Below are positions 15,998 through 23,352 of a stretch of 28,610 nucleotides of DNA, piece by piece. Position numbers and translations under genes: made by a program. How positions within the stretch are numbered: position 1 is the first letter of the stretch; each line of letters starts with the position of its first letter. Source of the stretch: Candidatus Glassbacteria bacterium RIFCSPLOWO2_12_FULL_58_11 (GTDB lineage Bacteria; Gemmatimonadota; Glassbacteria; GWA2-58-10); NCBI GenBank assembly GCA_001780825.1, contig MFIX01000192.1:4624-33233 (forward strand). Reading direction: 5' to 3'. The notes beneath the pieces are model-generated. The model saw only the letters and a program-made list of their open reading frames with translations, had not been told where the DNA came from and did no database searches.

Positions 15998-16018
15998 ATT
16001 CGGATTTGGAAGGAATAA

Positions 16019-18115
16019 ATGGTTCACAAAGTTGAGAAAGTTATCGGCGGCAAGACATTATCCCTGGAAACCGGGAGAATGGCCAAACAGGCACATGGAA
16101 GCACCTTTTTGCAGTACGGGGAGACCTCCGTGCTGGTCACAGTCGTGGAGAGCCAGGACCCCAAAGAGGGCGCCGATTTCCTGCCGCTCTTCGTCGATTA
16201 CCGGGAGCGCTCCTATGCGGGCGGCAAGATACCCGGCGGATTTTTCAAACGCGAGGGCCGGCCCAGCGACCGCGAAATCCTAAGCGCCAGGCTGATCGAC
16301 CGGCCGATCCGCCCCATGTTTCCCGAGGGTTACCACTTCGATATCGTGGTTATGGTCACCGTGCTGAGCTCCGATCAGGAGAACCCCGCCGATATGCTGG
16401 GGCTGATCGGCGCCTCGACCTCGCTGGCTCTGAGCCAGATTCCGGTAACCGAGCTGGTGGCCGGTGTGCGGGTTGGTTATATCGATGGGCAGTATGTGCT
16501 CAACCCCACGTTCGAGCAATCCAAGCGGAGCGAGCTGTCCCTGGTGGTAGCCGGTACGCGGGATGCGATCGTGATGGTGGAGGGCGGAGCTGAGGAATTG
16601 CCCGCCGAAACGGTTCTCGGCGGATTGGAGTTCGCCCGGGTCGGGATCAATGAGATCCTGGATCTGGTTGAAGAGCTTGCCCGTGCCGCGGGTGTGCCGA
16701 AAAAGCAATTCGTCGCCGAGGAAATCGACCACGGATTGCGGGAAAAGGTCACCGCCCTGGTCGAAAGCCCGCTGGACGAGATTTTGCGCACGGCGGATAA
16801 AATTGAGCGAGAAAACCGCTATCATCAGCTCGTGCTCGATACCGCGGCCGCCCTGGCCGAGCAGTTCCCGGAACAGAAGAACCGGATTTCAGCGGTAATC
16901 GATGAGCTGGAAAAGAAGAAGATGCGCAGGATGGTGCTTACCGAGGGTCGCAGGATCGATGGCCGCAAGCTCGACGAGATCCGCGATATAACCTGCGAAA
17001 TCCAGGTGCTTCCGCGGGTCCACGGCTCCGCGCTCTTTACCCGGGGCCAGACCCAGGCACTCGCCTTGGTCACTCTGGGCACCAGCCTGGATAGCCAGGT
17101 GATTGACGGGATAGAGCAGCAGGAATACCGCAAGTATTTCATGCTGCATTACAATTTCCCCTCATTTAGTGTCGGCGAGGCCGGAATCCCTCGGGGTCCG
17201 GGACGCCGCGAGATCGGTCACGGAGCGCTGGCCGAGAGGGCGCTGCTGCCGATTATTCCCAAGGCGGAAGGTTTCCCCTACACGATCCGCCTGGTTTCCG
17301 ATATCCTCGAATCCAATGGCTCCAGCTCGATGGCCTCGGTCTGCGGTGGTTCGCTGGCCCTGATGGATGCGGGCGTGCCGGTTTCGACAGGAGTGGCCGG
17401 GATAGCCATGGGCTTGATCTGTGAAAAAGAGGGTGTGGCGATCCTGAGCGATATCCTGGGAGCCGAGGACCATCTGGGGGACATGGATTTTAAAGTCGCC
17501 GGCACCCGGAAGGGTATCACGGCCTTTCAGCTCGACAGCAAGATCGGCGGGATCCAGTTGGATGTCCTGCGGCAGGCCATGGAACAGGCCTGCAACGGGT
17601 ACCGCCACATTCTCGGGATCATGGAGCGAGCTATTGACACGCCGCGGCCCGAGATCAGCCAGTACGCTCCGAGGATCCACACCATGAAAGTCCACCCGGA
17701 CAAGATCCGCGAAATCATCGGCCCGGGAGGCAAGATCATCCGTAAAATCTGCGAGGAGACCGGCGCCAAGATCGAGATCGAGGATGACGGGACTGTCACG
17801 ATTGCCTCGAACGATGAGGCGGCTTGCGAGATGGCCATCCGCCGGATCCAGGATATCGTCCAGGAACCGGAGGTCGGCCGGATTTACGACAGCGTGGTCA
17901 AGACCGTTACCTCTTTCGGGGCTTTCGTGGAATTCCTCCCCGGCAGGGAAGGCCTGGTGCACATATCCGAGCTGCAAAAAGAGCGGGTGAACGACATCGA
18001 AAAAGTGGTTAAGGTCGGAGATAAATTTAAGGTTAAGCTTGTCGGGATCGATAAACAGAATAGGGTTCGGCTATCCAAAGTGGCGGCAATGGAGGAAGAG
18101 GAAGCCGGGAACTGA
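16019..18115 (+). CDS. pnp: Polyribonucleotide nucleotidyltransferase (PNPase)
   Basis: PNPase is the phosphorolytic 3'-to-5' exoribonuclease of mRNA decay. The first RNase PH-like core contains YRERSYAGGKIPGGFFKREG. An all-alpha linker follows. The second, catalytic core has GRRIDGRKLDEIR, LPRVHGSALFTRGQTQAL and EDHLGDMDFKVAGT. A KH domain (about 557-615, with IIGPGGKIIRKICEETGAKI) and an S1 domain (about 620-690, VKTVTSFGAFVEFLPGREGL) end the protein. The 698 residues are typical and uninterrupted. AAGGA precedes the ATG. The gene follows rpsO and precedes an M16 peptidase, as in Bacillus and others. Confidence 0.97.
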   Translation: MVHKVEKVIGGKTLSLETGRMAKQAHGSTFLQYGETSVLVTVVESQDPKEGADFLPLFVDYRERSYAGGKIPGGFFKREGRPSDREILSARLIDRPIRPMFPEGYHFDIVVMVTVLSSDQENPADMLGLIGASTSLALSQIPVTELVAGVRVGYIDGQYVLNPTFEQSKRSELSLVVAGTRDAIVMVEGGAEELPAETVLGGLEFARVGINEILDLVEELARAAGVPKKQFVAEEIDHGLREKVTALVESPLDEILRTADKIERENRYHQLVLDTAAALAEQFPEQKNRISAVIDELEKKKMRRMVLTEGRRIDGRKLDEIRDITCEIQVLPRVHGSALFTRGQTQALALVTLGTSLDSQVIDGIEQQEYRKYFMLHYNFPSFSVGEAGIPRGPGRREIGHGALAERALLPIIPKAEGFPYTIRLVSDILESNGSSSMASVCGGSLALMDAGVPVSTGVAGIAMGLICEKEGVAILSDILGAEDHLGDMDFKVAGTRKGITAFQLDSKIGGIQLDVLRQAMEQACNGYRHILGIMERAIDTPRPEISQYAPRIHTMKVHPDKIREIIGPGGKIIRKICEETGAKIEIEDDGTVTIASNDEAACEMAIRRIQDIVQEPEVGRIYDSVVKTVTSFGAFVEFLPGREGLVHISELQKERVNDIEKVVKVGDKFKVKLVGIDKQNRVRLSKVAAMEEEEAGN

Positions 18116-18141
18116 AATTGAGCGGGAGACGGCTGGATTCG

Positions 18142-19401
18142 ATGAAAGAAAATGTCCGGAGAATAGTCGAAAGCAACGGGATGCGGATCGTGCTTGAGCA
18201 CATCCCCCATGTCAGATCCTGCTCTATCGGGGTCTGGGTGAGCCGCGGCAGCCGTCACGAGCCCGCCGACAAGATCGGAATCAGCCATTTTCTCGAACAC
18301 ATGGTATTCAAGGGCACCGGCAGGCGTTCAGCCAAGCAGATCGCCTCGGACATCGAATCGGTGGGCGGGAGCATCGACGCCTTTACCGGCCGCGAATATA
18401 CCTGTTTCCATGCCCGCGTGCTGGATGAATACGTCGAGCTGGCGGTGGATGTGCTCAGCGACCTGGTGGCCGACCCGACCGTTGCCGAGGAGAATATCGA
18501 GCGGGAGAAACATGTCGTCTTCGAGGAAATCCGCAACATGGAGGACACTCCGGACGACATGATTCACCAGCTTTATTCCCGGGCGCTCTGGGGCGATGAC
18601 CCGCTGGGCTACCCGCTGCTGGGCACGTATGAAACCGTCGAATCCCTGAAAAGAGCGGATGTTCTGGATTACCTTCACAACCAGTACTCCGCCTCCAATT
18701 TCGTCATTTCCCTGGCCGGCAATATCGATGTCTCGGCCACCGTGGAGCTGATCCGAGACAAATTCTCCTTTCTCTCCAGCCGCTCCGGCAACGGGGGCGG
18801 GAAAACAACAAACTCCTCGCTGATTAACCCGGGGCGCTTTAAACCGGAGTCCCGTCATCTGGACCGCGACTGCCAGCAGACGCATCTCTGCCTCGGGACT
18901 GTCAGTTTCGCCCACTCCGACCCGCGGCGCTACGCCCTGCTGCTGCTGAGCAATATCATCGGCGGCGGCATGAGCTCGCGCCTCTTTCAGCGGGTGCGCG
19001 AGGAGGAGGCTCTGGCCTACGTAGTTTACAGCTTCCAGCAGTTCTACGTAGACACGGGCCTCTATGGCGTTTATGTCGGCACCGAGCCGTCCCAGCGCGA
19101 CCGCACCATCGCCATTGTCCACGAGGAATATAAAAAGATTCTGGACCAGGGGGTGAACGAGGAGGAGCTGCTGCACGCCAAAAACCAGCTCAAGGGCCAG
19201 TTGCTGATTGGCCTGGAAAGCACTACCACCCGGATGTTCCGCCTGGCGAATTTCGAGATCAACGGAGAGGGTTACCAGCCGGTGGACCGGGTAATCGAAA
19301 AGATTAATTCCGCCGGGCCGGAGGATATCCGCCGGGTGGCGGAGCTGATCCTCGATCCGCGGCGCATCTGCTCGGTCTCGCTGGGTCCGAATCACGGCTG
19401 A
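18142..19401 (+). CDS. M16 family zinc peptidase (processing-protease type)
   Basis: This is an M16B-type metallopeptidase, related to mitochondrial processing peptidase and Bacillus MlpA/YmxG. The inverted zinc motif HFLEH is at residues 49-53, and the third ligand is E129 in VVFEEIRNMED, giving the family spacing HxxEH-x75-E. The N-terminal NGMRIVLEHIP and the C-terminal half containing GGGMSSRLFQRVREEEALAY are typical. ATG 18142 is chosen since the protein then starts just before the first strand; TTG 18118, three bases after the pnp stop, is an alternative. Directly following pnp, it is probably cotranscribed. Its substrates are unknown. A terminator follows at 19435. Confidence 0.92.
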   Translation: MKENVRRIVESNGMRIVLEHIPHVRSCSIGVWVSRGSRHEPADKIGISHFLEHMVFKGTGRRSAKQIASDIESVGGSIDAFTGREYTCFHARVLDEYVELAVDVLSDLVADPTVAEENIEREKHVVFEEIRNMEDTPDDMIHQLYSRALWGDDPLGYPLLGTYETVESLKRADVLDYLHNQYSASNFVISLAGNIDVSATVELIRDKFSFLSSRSGNGGGKTTNSSLINPGRFKPESRHLDRDCQQTHLCLGTVSFAHSDPRRYALLLLSNIIGGGMSSRLFQRVREEEALAYVVYSFQQFYVDTGLYGVYVGTEPSQRDRTIAIVHEEYKKILDQGVNEEELLHAKNQLKGQLLIGLESTTTRMFRLANFEINGEGYQPVDRVIEKINSAGPEDIRRVAELILDPRRICSVSLGPNHG

Positions 19402-19434
19402 GCCATGACCCAAACCGCCGGCCGAATTCCCATG

Positions 19435-19469
19435 CCTCGGGGCAGACTTTCTCCCCGGGGTTTTTCTTT
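19435..19469 (+). terminator. Rho-independent terminator after the M16 peptidase gene
   Basis: CCTCGGGG (19435-19442) and CCCCGGGG (19453-19460) form an 8-bp stem with one T-G wobble and a 10-base loop, followed by TTTTTCTTT (19461-19469). It ends the long rimP-to-peptidase transcription unit. Confidence 0.85.
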
Positions 19470-19555
19470 ATATATTTAATCAGGCCGCGGAGAAACTTGA
19501 GGTAATTCAGGCAAAAGCGGTAACCGATTCTGAAAAAAATTCATTTGCGTTTCAT

Positions 19556-19616
19556 GTAGGGGCGACGCATGCGTCGCCCCTGCGCGCCGTAACGGGCAGC
19601 CACGGTGGGCTGTCCG
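19556..19616 (+). repeat. Palindromic intergenic repeat, GACGCATGCGTC type, with second hairpin
   Basis: A perfect 24-bp palindrome lies at 19558-19581, with half-site AGGGGCGACGCA and centre GCATGC. It is followed by GGGCAGCC and GGGCTGTCC, which form an 8-bp hairpin (about 19594-19615). The same two-part unit recurs near 28142-28198. It lies between a terminator and rsmA, outside any gene, and looks like a dispersed REP/MITE-like element. Confidence 0.75.
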
Positions 19617-19664
19617 GCCGGATTTGCTTTCTCCTTTTGAAAAAGCTCATAAAGAAAGGCTGCG

Positions 19665-20525
19665 GTGAGCCGTCCTAACACTCCGGGAGCCTCCCGCTCC
19701 GGCTACCGCCAGAAAGTCCTCGGCCAGCATTTCCTGGTCAGCCGGTCAGTCACTGAGCGGATAATTTCCGCTCTCGGGCCGCTGGAACATAAGCACGTGC
19801 TCGAGATCGGCGCCGGCCGGGGAGTCCTGACTGAGCATCTTGCCGCGGCGGCAGGGCGGCTGACCGCGCTCGAGATCGACAGGAAGCTCGCCGATTACCT
19901 CCAGCGTACTTTCGGTGCAAAGCCTGAAGTGGCCGTTCTAAGGGAGGATGTCCTCAATTTCGATATCGGCGGTTGGGCGCGCTCCTGCGCTTCGTTGCGG
20001 CCGCTGGTGGTAGGTAACATCCCGTACAGTATCACCCATGCCCTGCTTCATGCGCTGATTGACGCGCACCGGGAGCTTGAGGCGGCGGTGCTGATGCTTC
20101 AGGAAGAGGTGGCGCGGAAAGCGACCGCCGCCGCCGGGGGAAAGCCCTTCGGCATGCTGAGTGCGCTGCTTTCCTATTATTCTTCCGCCGAGTACCTGTT
20201 CGGAGTGGGACGGGAGAATTTTATCCCGGTGCCCGGAGTGGATTCAGCGGTGGTCCGGCTGGATTTCAGTCGGCCGTGCAGTCCCGCGGCACGGGATGAA
20301 AAGGCATTCCGATTCCTGGTGCGCAGGCTGTTCGAGGAGCGGAGGAAGCAGGTCCAGAAGGTTCTGCGCAATAACGGCCGGTTCGCCCTTTCCGCGGAAG
20401 ATATTGAGCTTCTGGCCCGGGCTACCGGGTTGGACCTGACACGCCGTCCGGAAGAATTCCCTGTAGCCGAGTTGATCGCCCTGGCCGATGCGGTTTCCGG
20501 CATGAGTAAAGCGGCTCAGGGATAA
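19665..20525 (+). CDS. rsmA: 16S rRNA dimethyladenosine transferase RsmA (KsgA)
   Basis: RsmA dimethylates A1518 and A1519 in helix 45 of 16S rRNA, a late checkpoint of 30S assembly. Its motifs are KVLGQHFLVS near residue 20, the SAM site LEIGAGRGVLTEHL near 46-59, the catalytic NIPYSIT near 122, and FIPVPGVDSAVVRLDF. The 286 residues are near normal length. The GTG start at 19665 has GAAAGG about 8 bases upstream, and no better ATG is available. It follows the repeat region and stands 123 bases before a fliN-type gene. Confidence 0.95.
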   Translation: MSRPNTPGASRSGYRQKVLGQHFLVSRSVTERIISALGPLEHKHVLEIGAGRGVLTEHLAAAAGRLTALEIDRKLADYLQRTFGAKPEVAVLREDVLNFDIGGWARSCASLRPLVVGNIPYSITHALLHALIDAHRELEAAVLMLQEEVARKATAAAGGKPFGMLSALLSYYSSAEYLFGVGRENFIPVPGVDSAVVRLDFSRPCSPAARDEKAFRFLVRRLFEERRKQVQKVLRNNGRFALSAEDIELLARATGLDLTRRPEEFPVAELIALADAVSGMSKAAQG

Positions 20526-20582
20526 CTCCTTATGGTGGATAATGGTACGAATATTGCTGACTTGGCGGGTAGCAAAAGTGGA

Positions 20583-20613
20583 CACCCGTTTGAGTGCGCC
20601 GCTTTAACGGGTG
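20583..20613 (+). promoter_or_regulatory. Inverted repeat upstream of the fliN-type gene
   Basis: CACCCGTT (20583-20590) and AACGGGTG (20606-20613) form a perfect 8-bp dyad with a 15-base loop, about 35 bases before the fliN-type ATG. No T run follows, so it is not an obvious terminator. It may be an operator or an RNA hairpin in the leader. No good sigma-70 promoter is visible in this gap. Confidence 0.4.
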
Positions 20614-20648
20614 ATTCTGTCAGCTGAACTTTAAGTAACGGAGTTCCC

Positions 20649-21002
20649 ATGGCTGAAAAGACCGATCAGCCGAGAGTCAGCAAGCTGGAATTCGAGAGCT
20701 TCGACAGCTCCCAGAAGATCGAAACTCCCCTGGAGCTCAAACAGCTGAACGATGTGACGCTGGAGCTGCGCGCGGTACTCGGCACATCCAAAGTGTCGCT
20801 CAGGGAAATCCTTAATTGGAAAAGGGATGCAATAGTCACCCTCGATAAGCTGGCTGGCGAGAACGTGGATATTTTCGTCCATGGGGTCCGTTTTGCCAGC
20901 GGAGAAGTCCTGGTCGTAGAAGATAACTTCGCCGTTCGGCTGACCGAGCTGCTGAGCTACATCGAGCGGGTAAAACTCGGCCTGGGCCGTACCGTGGAAT
21001 GA
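20649..21002 (+). CDS. fliN: FliN/SpoA-domain flagellar motor switch protein
   Basis: FliN forms part of the cytoplasmic C-ring that sets flagellar rotation direction and assists export. The C-terminal SpoA domain (about residues 35-112) has the FliN pattern: DVTLELRAVLGTSKVSLREI, then VTLDKLAGENVDIFVHG and GEVLVVEDNFAVRLTEL. The N-terminal 34 residues are variable, as is usual. At 117 residues it is slightly shorter than E. coli FliN. GGAG stands 5 bases before the ATG. No other flagellar gene is seen nearby, which is unusual. A type III secretion SctQ-like role is possible, since SpoA domains are shared, but LDKLAGE/DNFAVR favours FliN. Confidence 0.85.
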   Translation: MAEKTDQPRVSKLEFESFDSSQKIETPLELKQLNDVTLELRAVLGTSKVSLREILNWKRDAIVTLDKLAGENVDIFVHGVRFASGEVLVVEDNFAVRLTELLSYIERVKLGLGRTVE

Positions 21003-21087
21003 TCCGCCGGACAGGCTCTTCCGCCGCCGCTGTTTTCGGGCGCTCACCTTATCCCGCCTGATGTCCCTGAACCGGATGTGGTAATAT

Positions 21088-21681
21088 ATGCCCACCGAAT
21101 TTAAAAACCTGCTGATCACCGTTCCCTTTATCATCCTCCTCGTGGTGCTGTTTTTCTGGCTTATCCGGGCGCTCATACCGGGCTCGAAAGGCCAGGCCTC
21201 CAAATATGCCAAAGACAAATATGAGCAGGCCGGCTACGAGAAGATGGCAGACATCAAGCGCAAAGAGTACTCGGTAATCGGGGGGGGAATTGCGGTAATG
21301 GTGCTCTGCCTGGCGATAATGGGCACTCTGAGCTATATGGTTTTCTCGGCGGGCGTCTCGGCGGCACTCGAGGATCAGATGGGCTTTAACCTGATCCTGA
21401 TTTTCATCCCGGCCCTGGTTTTAATGGGGTTTATCATCGCCGCTTCAATCAACTATATGAAACACCAGCAGATAGTGCTGCATGAATTCCGGTCGTTCAG
21501 GACCGTCCGGGAAAAAGCGATAAAAGAATATCAGGAAAAACGATCGGGTAAAGAGAAAGAGCCGGCAGAAAAAAAACCGGCTAAGGGAACTCCATCTGCG
21601 AGTCAGCCGGACACCTCCGGCGCCACCAAAGCCAGTAAGCGGCACGGCCAGAAAAATCCCTCACGCAAAAAGAAGACTTGA
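21088..21681 (+). CDS. Hypothetical membrane protein with three predicted helices
   Basis: I do not recognise this 197-residue protein. It has a hydrophobic N-terminal helix (about residues 8-30, LITVPFIILLVVLFFWLI), a short charged loop with several Lys and Tyr, a second helix (about 66-94, VIGGGIAVMVLCLAIMGTLS), and a third (about 100-126, FNLILIFIPALVLMGFIIAA). A lysine- and proline-rich C-terminal tail of about 65 residues ends in basic residues and should lie in the cytoplasm. The start ATG 21088 has only a weak ribosome site. It lies 85 bases after the fliN-type gene on the same strand and converges with the fumarase operon. A link to FliN is only positional. Confidence 0.7.
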   Translation: MPTEFKNLLITVPFIILLVVLFFWLIRALIPGSKGQASKYAKDKYEQAGYEKMADIKRKEYSVIGGGIAVMVLCLAIMGTLSYMVFSAGVSAALEDQMGFNLILIFIPALVLMGFIIAASINYMKHQQIVLHEFRSFRTVREKAIKEYQEKRSGKEKEPAEKKPAKGTPSASQPDTSGATKASKRHGQKNPSRKKKT

Positions 21682-21726
21682 GAACTTGCCGGAGAGGTTT
21701 TGAGCGCCCGCTCTGTCAGTGCGTGT

Positions 21727-22284
21727 TTAAAGACTCCGGTAGCGCTCGATCCCTTCCTTGAACAGATCCCCTCCGTGGGCATCGTTCGCTACCACCACCT
21801 GAAAATCCTTGACCTCGATCCGGCGGATCGCCTCCGCGCCCAGGTCCTCATAGGCTATAACCTCAGAAGAGGTGATCCACTCCGAGATCAGGGCTCCCGC
21901 TCCGCCGACGGCGGTGAAATATACCGCTTTCTCTCTCTGCAGGGCTTCCAGAACTTCCTTCCCGCGGTTTCCCTTGCCGATCATGCCTTTAAGGCCCAGG
22001 GCCAGCAGTTTCGGCGCATAGGGGTCCATCCGGTAGCTGGTGGTCGGGCCGGCCGATCCGATGACCTCGCCGGGTCTGGCCGGTGTCGGGCCGACATAAT
22101 AGATTATCGCGCCGCGGACCTCGAATGGCAGCGGTTCCCCCTTGCCGATCAGCTCGACCAGCCGCTTGTGGGCCGCATCGCGCGCGGTGTATATCACGCC
22201 GCTTATATTTACCTGGTCGCCCGCCCGCAGCTCAAGGACTGTCTTATCGGACAGCGGCGGCGTGAGAGAAATTATCTGGCTCAT
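21727..22284 (-). CDS. Class I fumarate hydratase, beta (C-terminal) subunit
   Basis: This is the small subunit of the two-component iron-sulfur fumarase, which interconverts fumarate and malate. Typical segments are LRAGDQVNISGVIYTARDAA, YYVGPTPARPGEVIGSAGPT, TSYRMDPYAP and GMIGKGNRG. The frame is open further upstream, but the ATG whose first base is 22284 is preferred: GGGGGAGA lies about 10 bases before it and the protein then begins MSQIISLTPPL. That gives 185 residues, normal for this subunit. It follows the alpha subunit on the minus strand after an unusually long gap of about 200 bases that contains a repeat. It belongs with mdh in a TCA-cycle cluster. Confidence 0.92.
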   Translation of the reverse strand: MSQIISLTPPLSDKTVLELRAGDQVNISGVIYTARDAAHKRLVELIGKGEPLPFEVRGAIIYYVGPTPARPGEVIGSAGPTTSYRMDPYAPKLLALGLKGMIGKGNRGKEVLEALQREKAVYFTAVGGAGALISEWITSSEVIAYEDLGAEAIRRIEVKDFQVVVANDAHGGDLFKEGIERYRSL

Positions 22285-22394
22285 GGGCTGAATTCTCCCC
22301 CTGAAACTTGTATTGACCACGCAGTACTTAGTCCGAATTATTCACAAACAGCAGTAATAATCTCAAGGTTTTGTAATTAAGAAAATCGCTCTGA

Positions 22395-22414
22395 GGACAC
22401 AGCATGCTGTGTCC
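22395..22414. repeat. 20-bp perfect palindrome in the fumarase alpha-beta gap
   Basis: GGACACAGCATGCTGTGTCC is perfectly self-complementary and is followed by CTGCG. It shares the GCATGC centre and the CCCTGC-like edge with the repeats at 19558 and 28142, but has different arms, so it looks like another member of the same modular family inserted between the two fumarase genes. Confidence 0.65.
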
Positions 22415-22440
22415 CTGCGTTGGAATTTGCTATAACCTGC

Positions 22441-22456
22441 TATTGTAAATACAATA
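22441..22456. repeat. AT-rich inverted repeat between fumarase subunit genes
   Basis: TATTGTAAATACAATA has perfect 7-bp arms around AA. It lies 26 bases past the stop of the alpha subunit gene on the minus strand and about 160 bases before the beta start. It could be an operator for a promoter of the beta gene or a small hairpin. It does not match the FNR/CRP pattern TTGAT-N4-ATCAA. Confidence 0.4.
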
Positions 22457-22481
22457 ACAAAATTCAAGAATAACGAGGCAC

Positions 22482-23327
22482 TTAAAAAACCGCCGTGAGA
22501 TGCCTGGCCGAATGGCACTGCATATTGAGCGCCACCGGCAGGCTGGCGATATGGCAGGGATGGGTCTCGATCAGCACGCCCAGGGCGGTAGTTGTCCCGC
22601 CCAGTCCCTGGGGGCCGACCCCGGTCCGGTTTACCAGATCGAGCAATTCTTCTTCCAGGTCGGCGTAGAAAGCGACCGGGTGGCGGCTGCCGAGAGGCCT
22701 GAGCAGTGCTTTTTTTGCCAGCCAGGCGCATTTTTCGAAAGTCGCTCCGATACCCAGCCCCACGATAATCGGGGGGCAGGGGTTCGCGCCGGCGATCTGT
22801 ACGGTCTCGATCACGAACCGCTTGACCCCTTCCAGGCCATCCGCCGGCTTGAGCATCGCCAGCCGGCTCATGTTTTCGCTGCCGCCGCCCTTGGGCGCGA
22901 ATGTCAGGCTGAGCCGGTCTCCCGGGACCTGCGTGAGATGGACCACGGCCGGCGTATTGTCCCCGGTGTTGACCCGGTTCAGCGGGTCCCGGACTATGGA
23001 TTTTCGCAGGAAGTTCTCCTTGTATCCCCTGGCGACTCCCCGGTTGATCGCCTCCTCCAGCGTACCCTCGCCCTGCAAGCGCACTTCCGTGCCCAGCTCG
23101 ACAAAAAATACCGCGAACCCTGTATCCTGGCACAGAGGGGCGTTTTTATCTCTGGCCAGCCGGGCATTCTCCAGAATCTGGTCGAGGATCTTCCGCCCCG
23201 TGGGAGACTGCTCGGCCCGGCGGGCTTTTTCCAGCGCGGCGATAACATCCTCTCCGAGAAGGCAGTTGGCCTTGCCGCAGAGGTCCGCTACCCGGCCGGT
23301 CACCTCGTTCAAATCGACAGTTTTCAC
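22482..23327 (-). CDS. Class I fumarate hydratase, alpha (N-terminal) subunit
   Basis: This is the large catalytic subunit of the oxygen-sensitive [4Fe-4S] fumarase of the TCA cycle. Probable cluster ligands are C66 in PLCQDTG, C184 in GANPCPP and C271 in QCHSARH; their spacing resembles that of E. coli FumA. Other family segments are VRDPLNRVNTGDNTPAVVH and PKGGGSENMS. The 281 residues are complete. It is transcribed after mdh, with a 25-base gap, and before the beta subunit. Related L-tartrate dehydratase subunits look similar, but the mdh neighbour favours fumarase. Confidence 0.93.
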   Translation of the reverse strand: MKTVDLNEVTGRVADLCGKANCLLGEDVIAALEKARRAEQSPTGRKILDQILENARLARDKNAPLCQDTGFAVFFVELGTEVRLQGEGTLEEAINRGVARGYKENFLRKSIVRDPLNRVNTGDNTPAVVHLTQVPGDRLSLTFAPKGGGSENMSRLAMLKPADGLEGVKRFVIETVQIAGANPCPPIIVGLGIGATFEKCAWLAKKALLRPLGSRHPVAFYADLEEELLDLVNRTGVGPQGLGGTTTALGVLIETHPCHIASLPVALNMQCHSARHLTAVF

Positions 23328-23352
23328 CGAATCCTCCCGGATCTGCGGCTAT

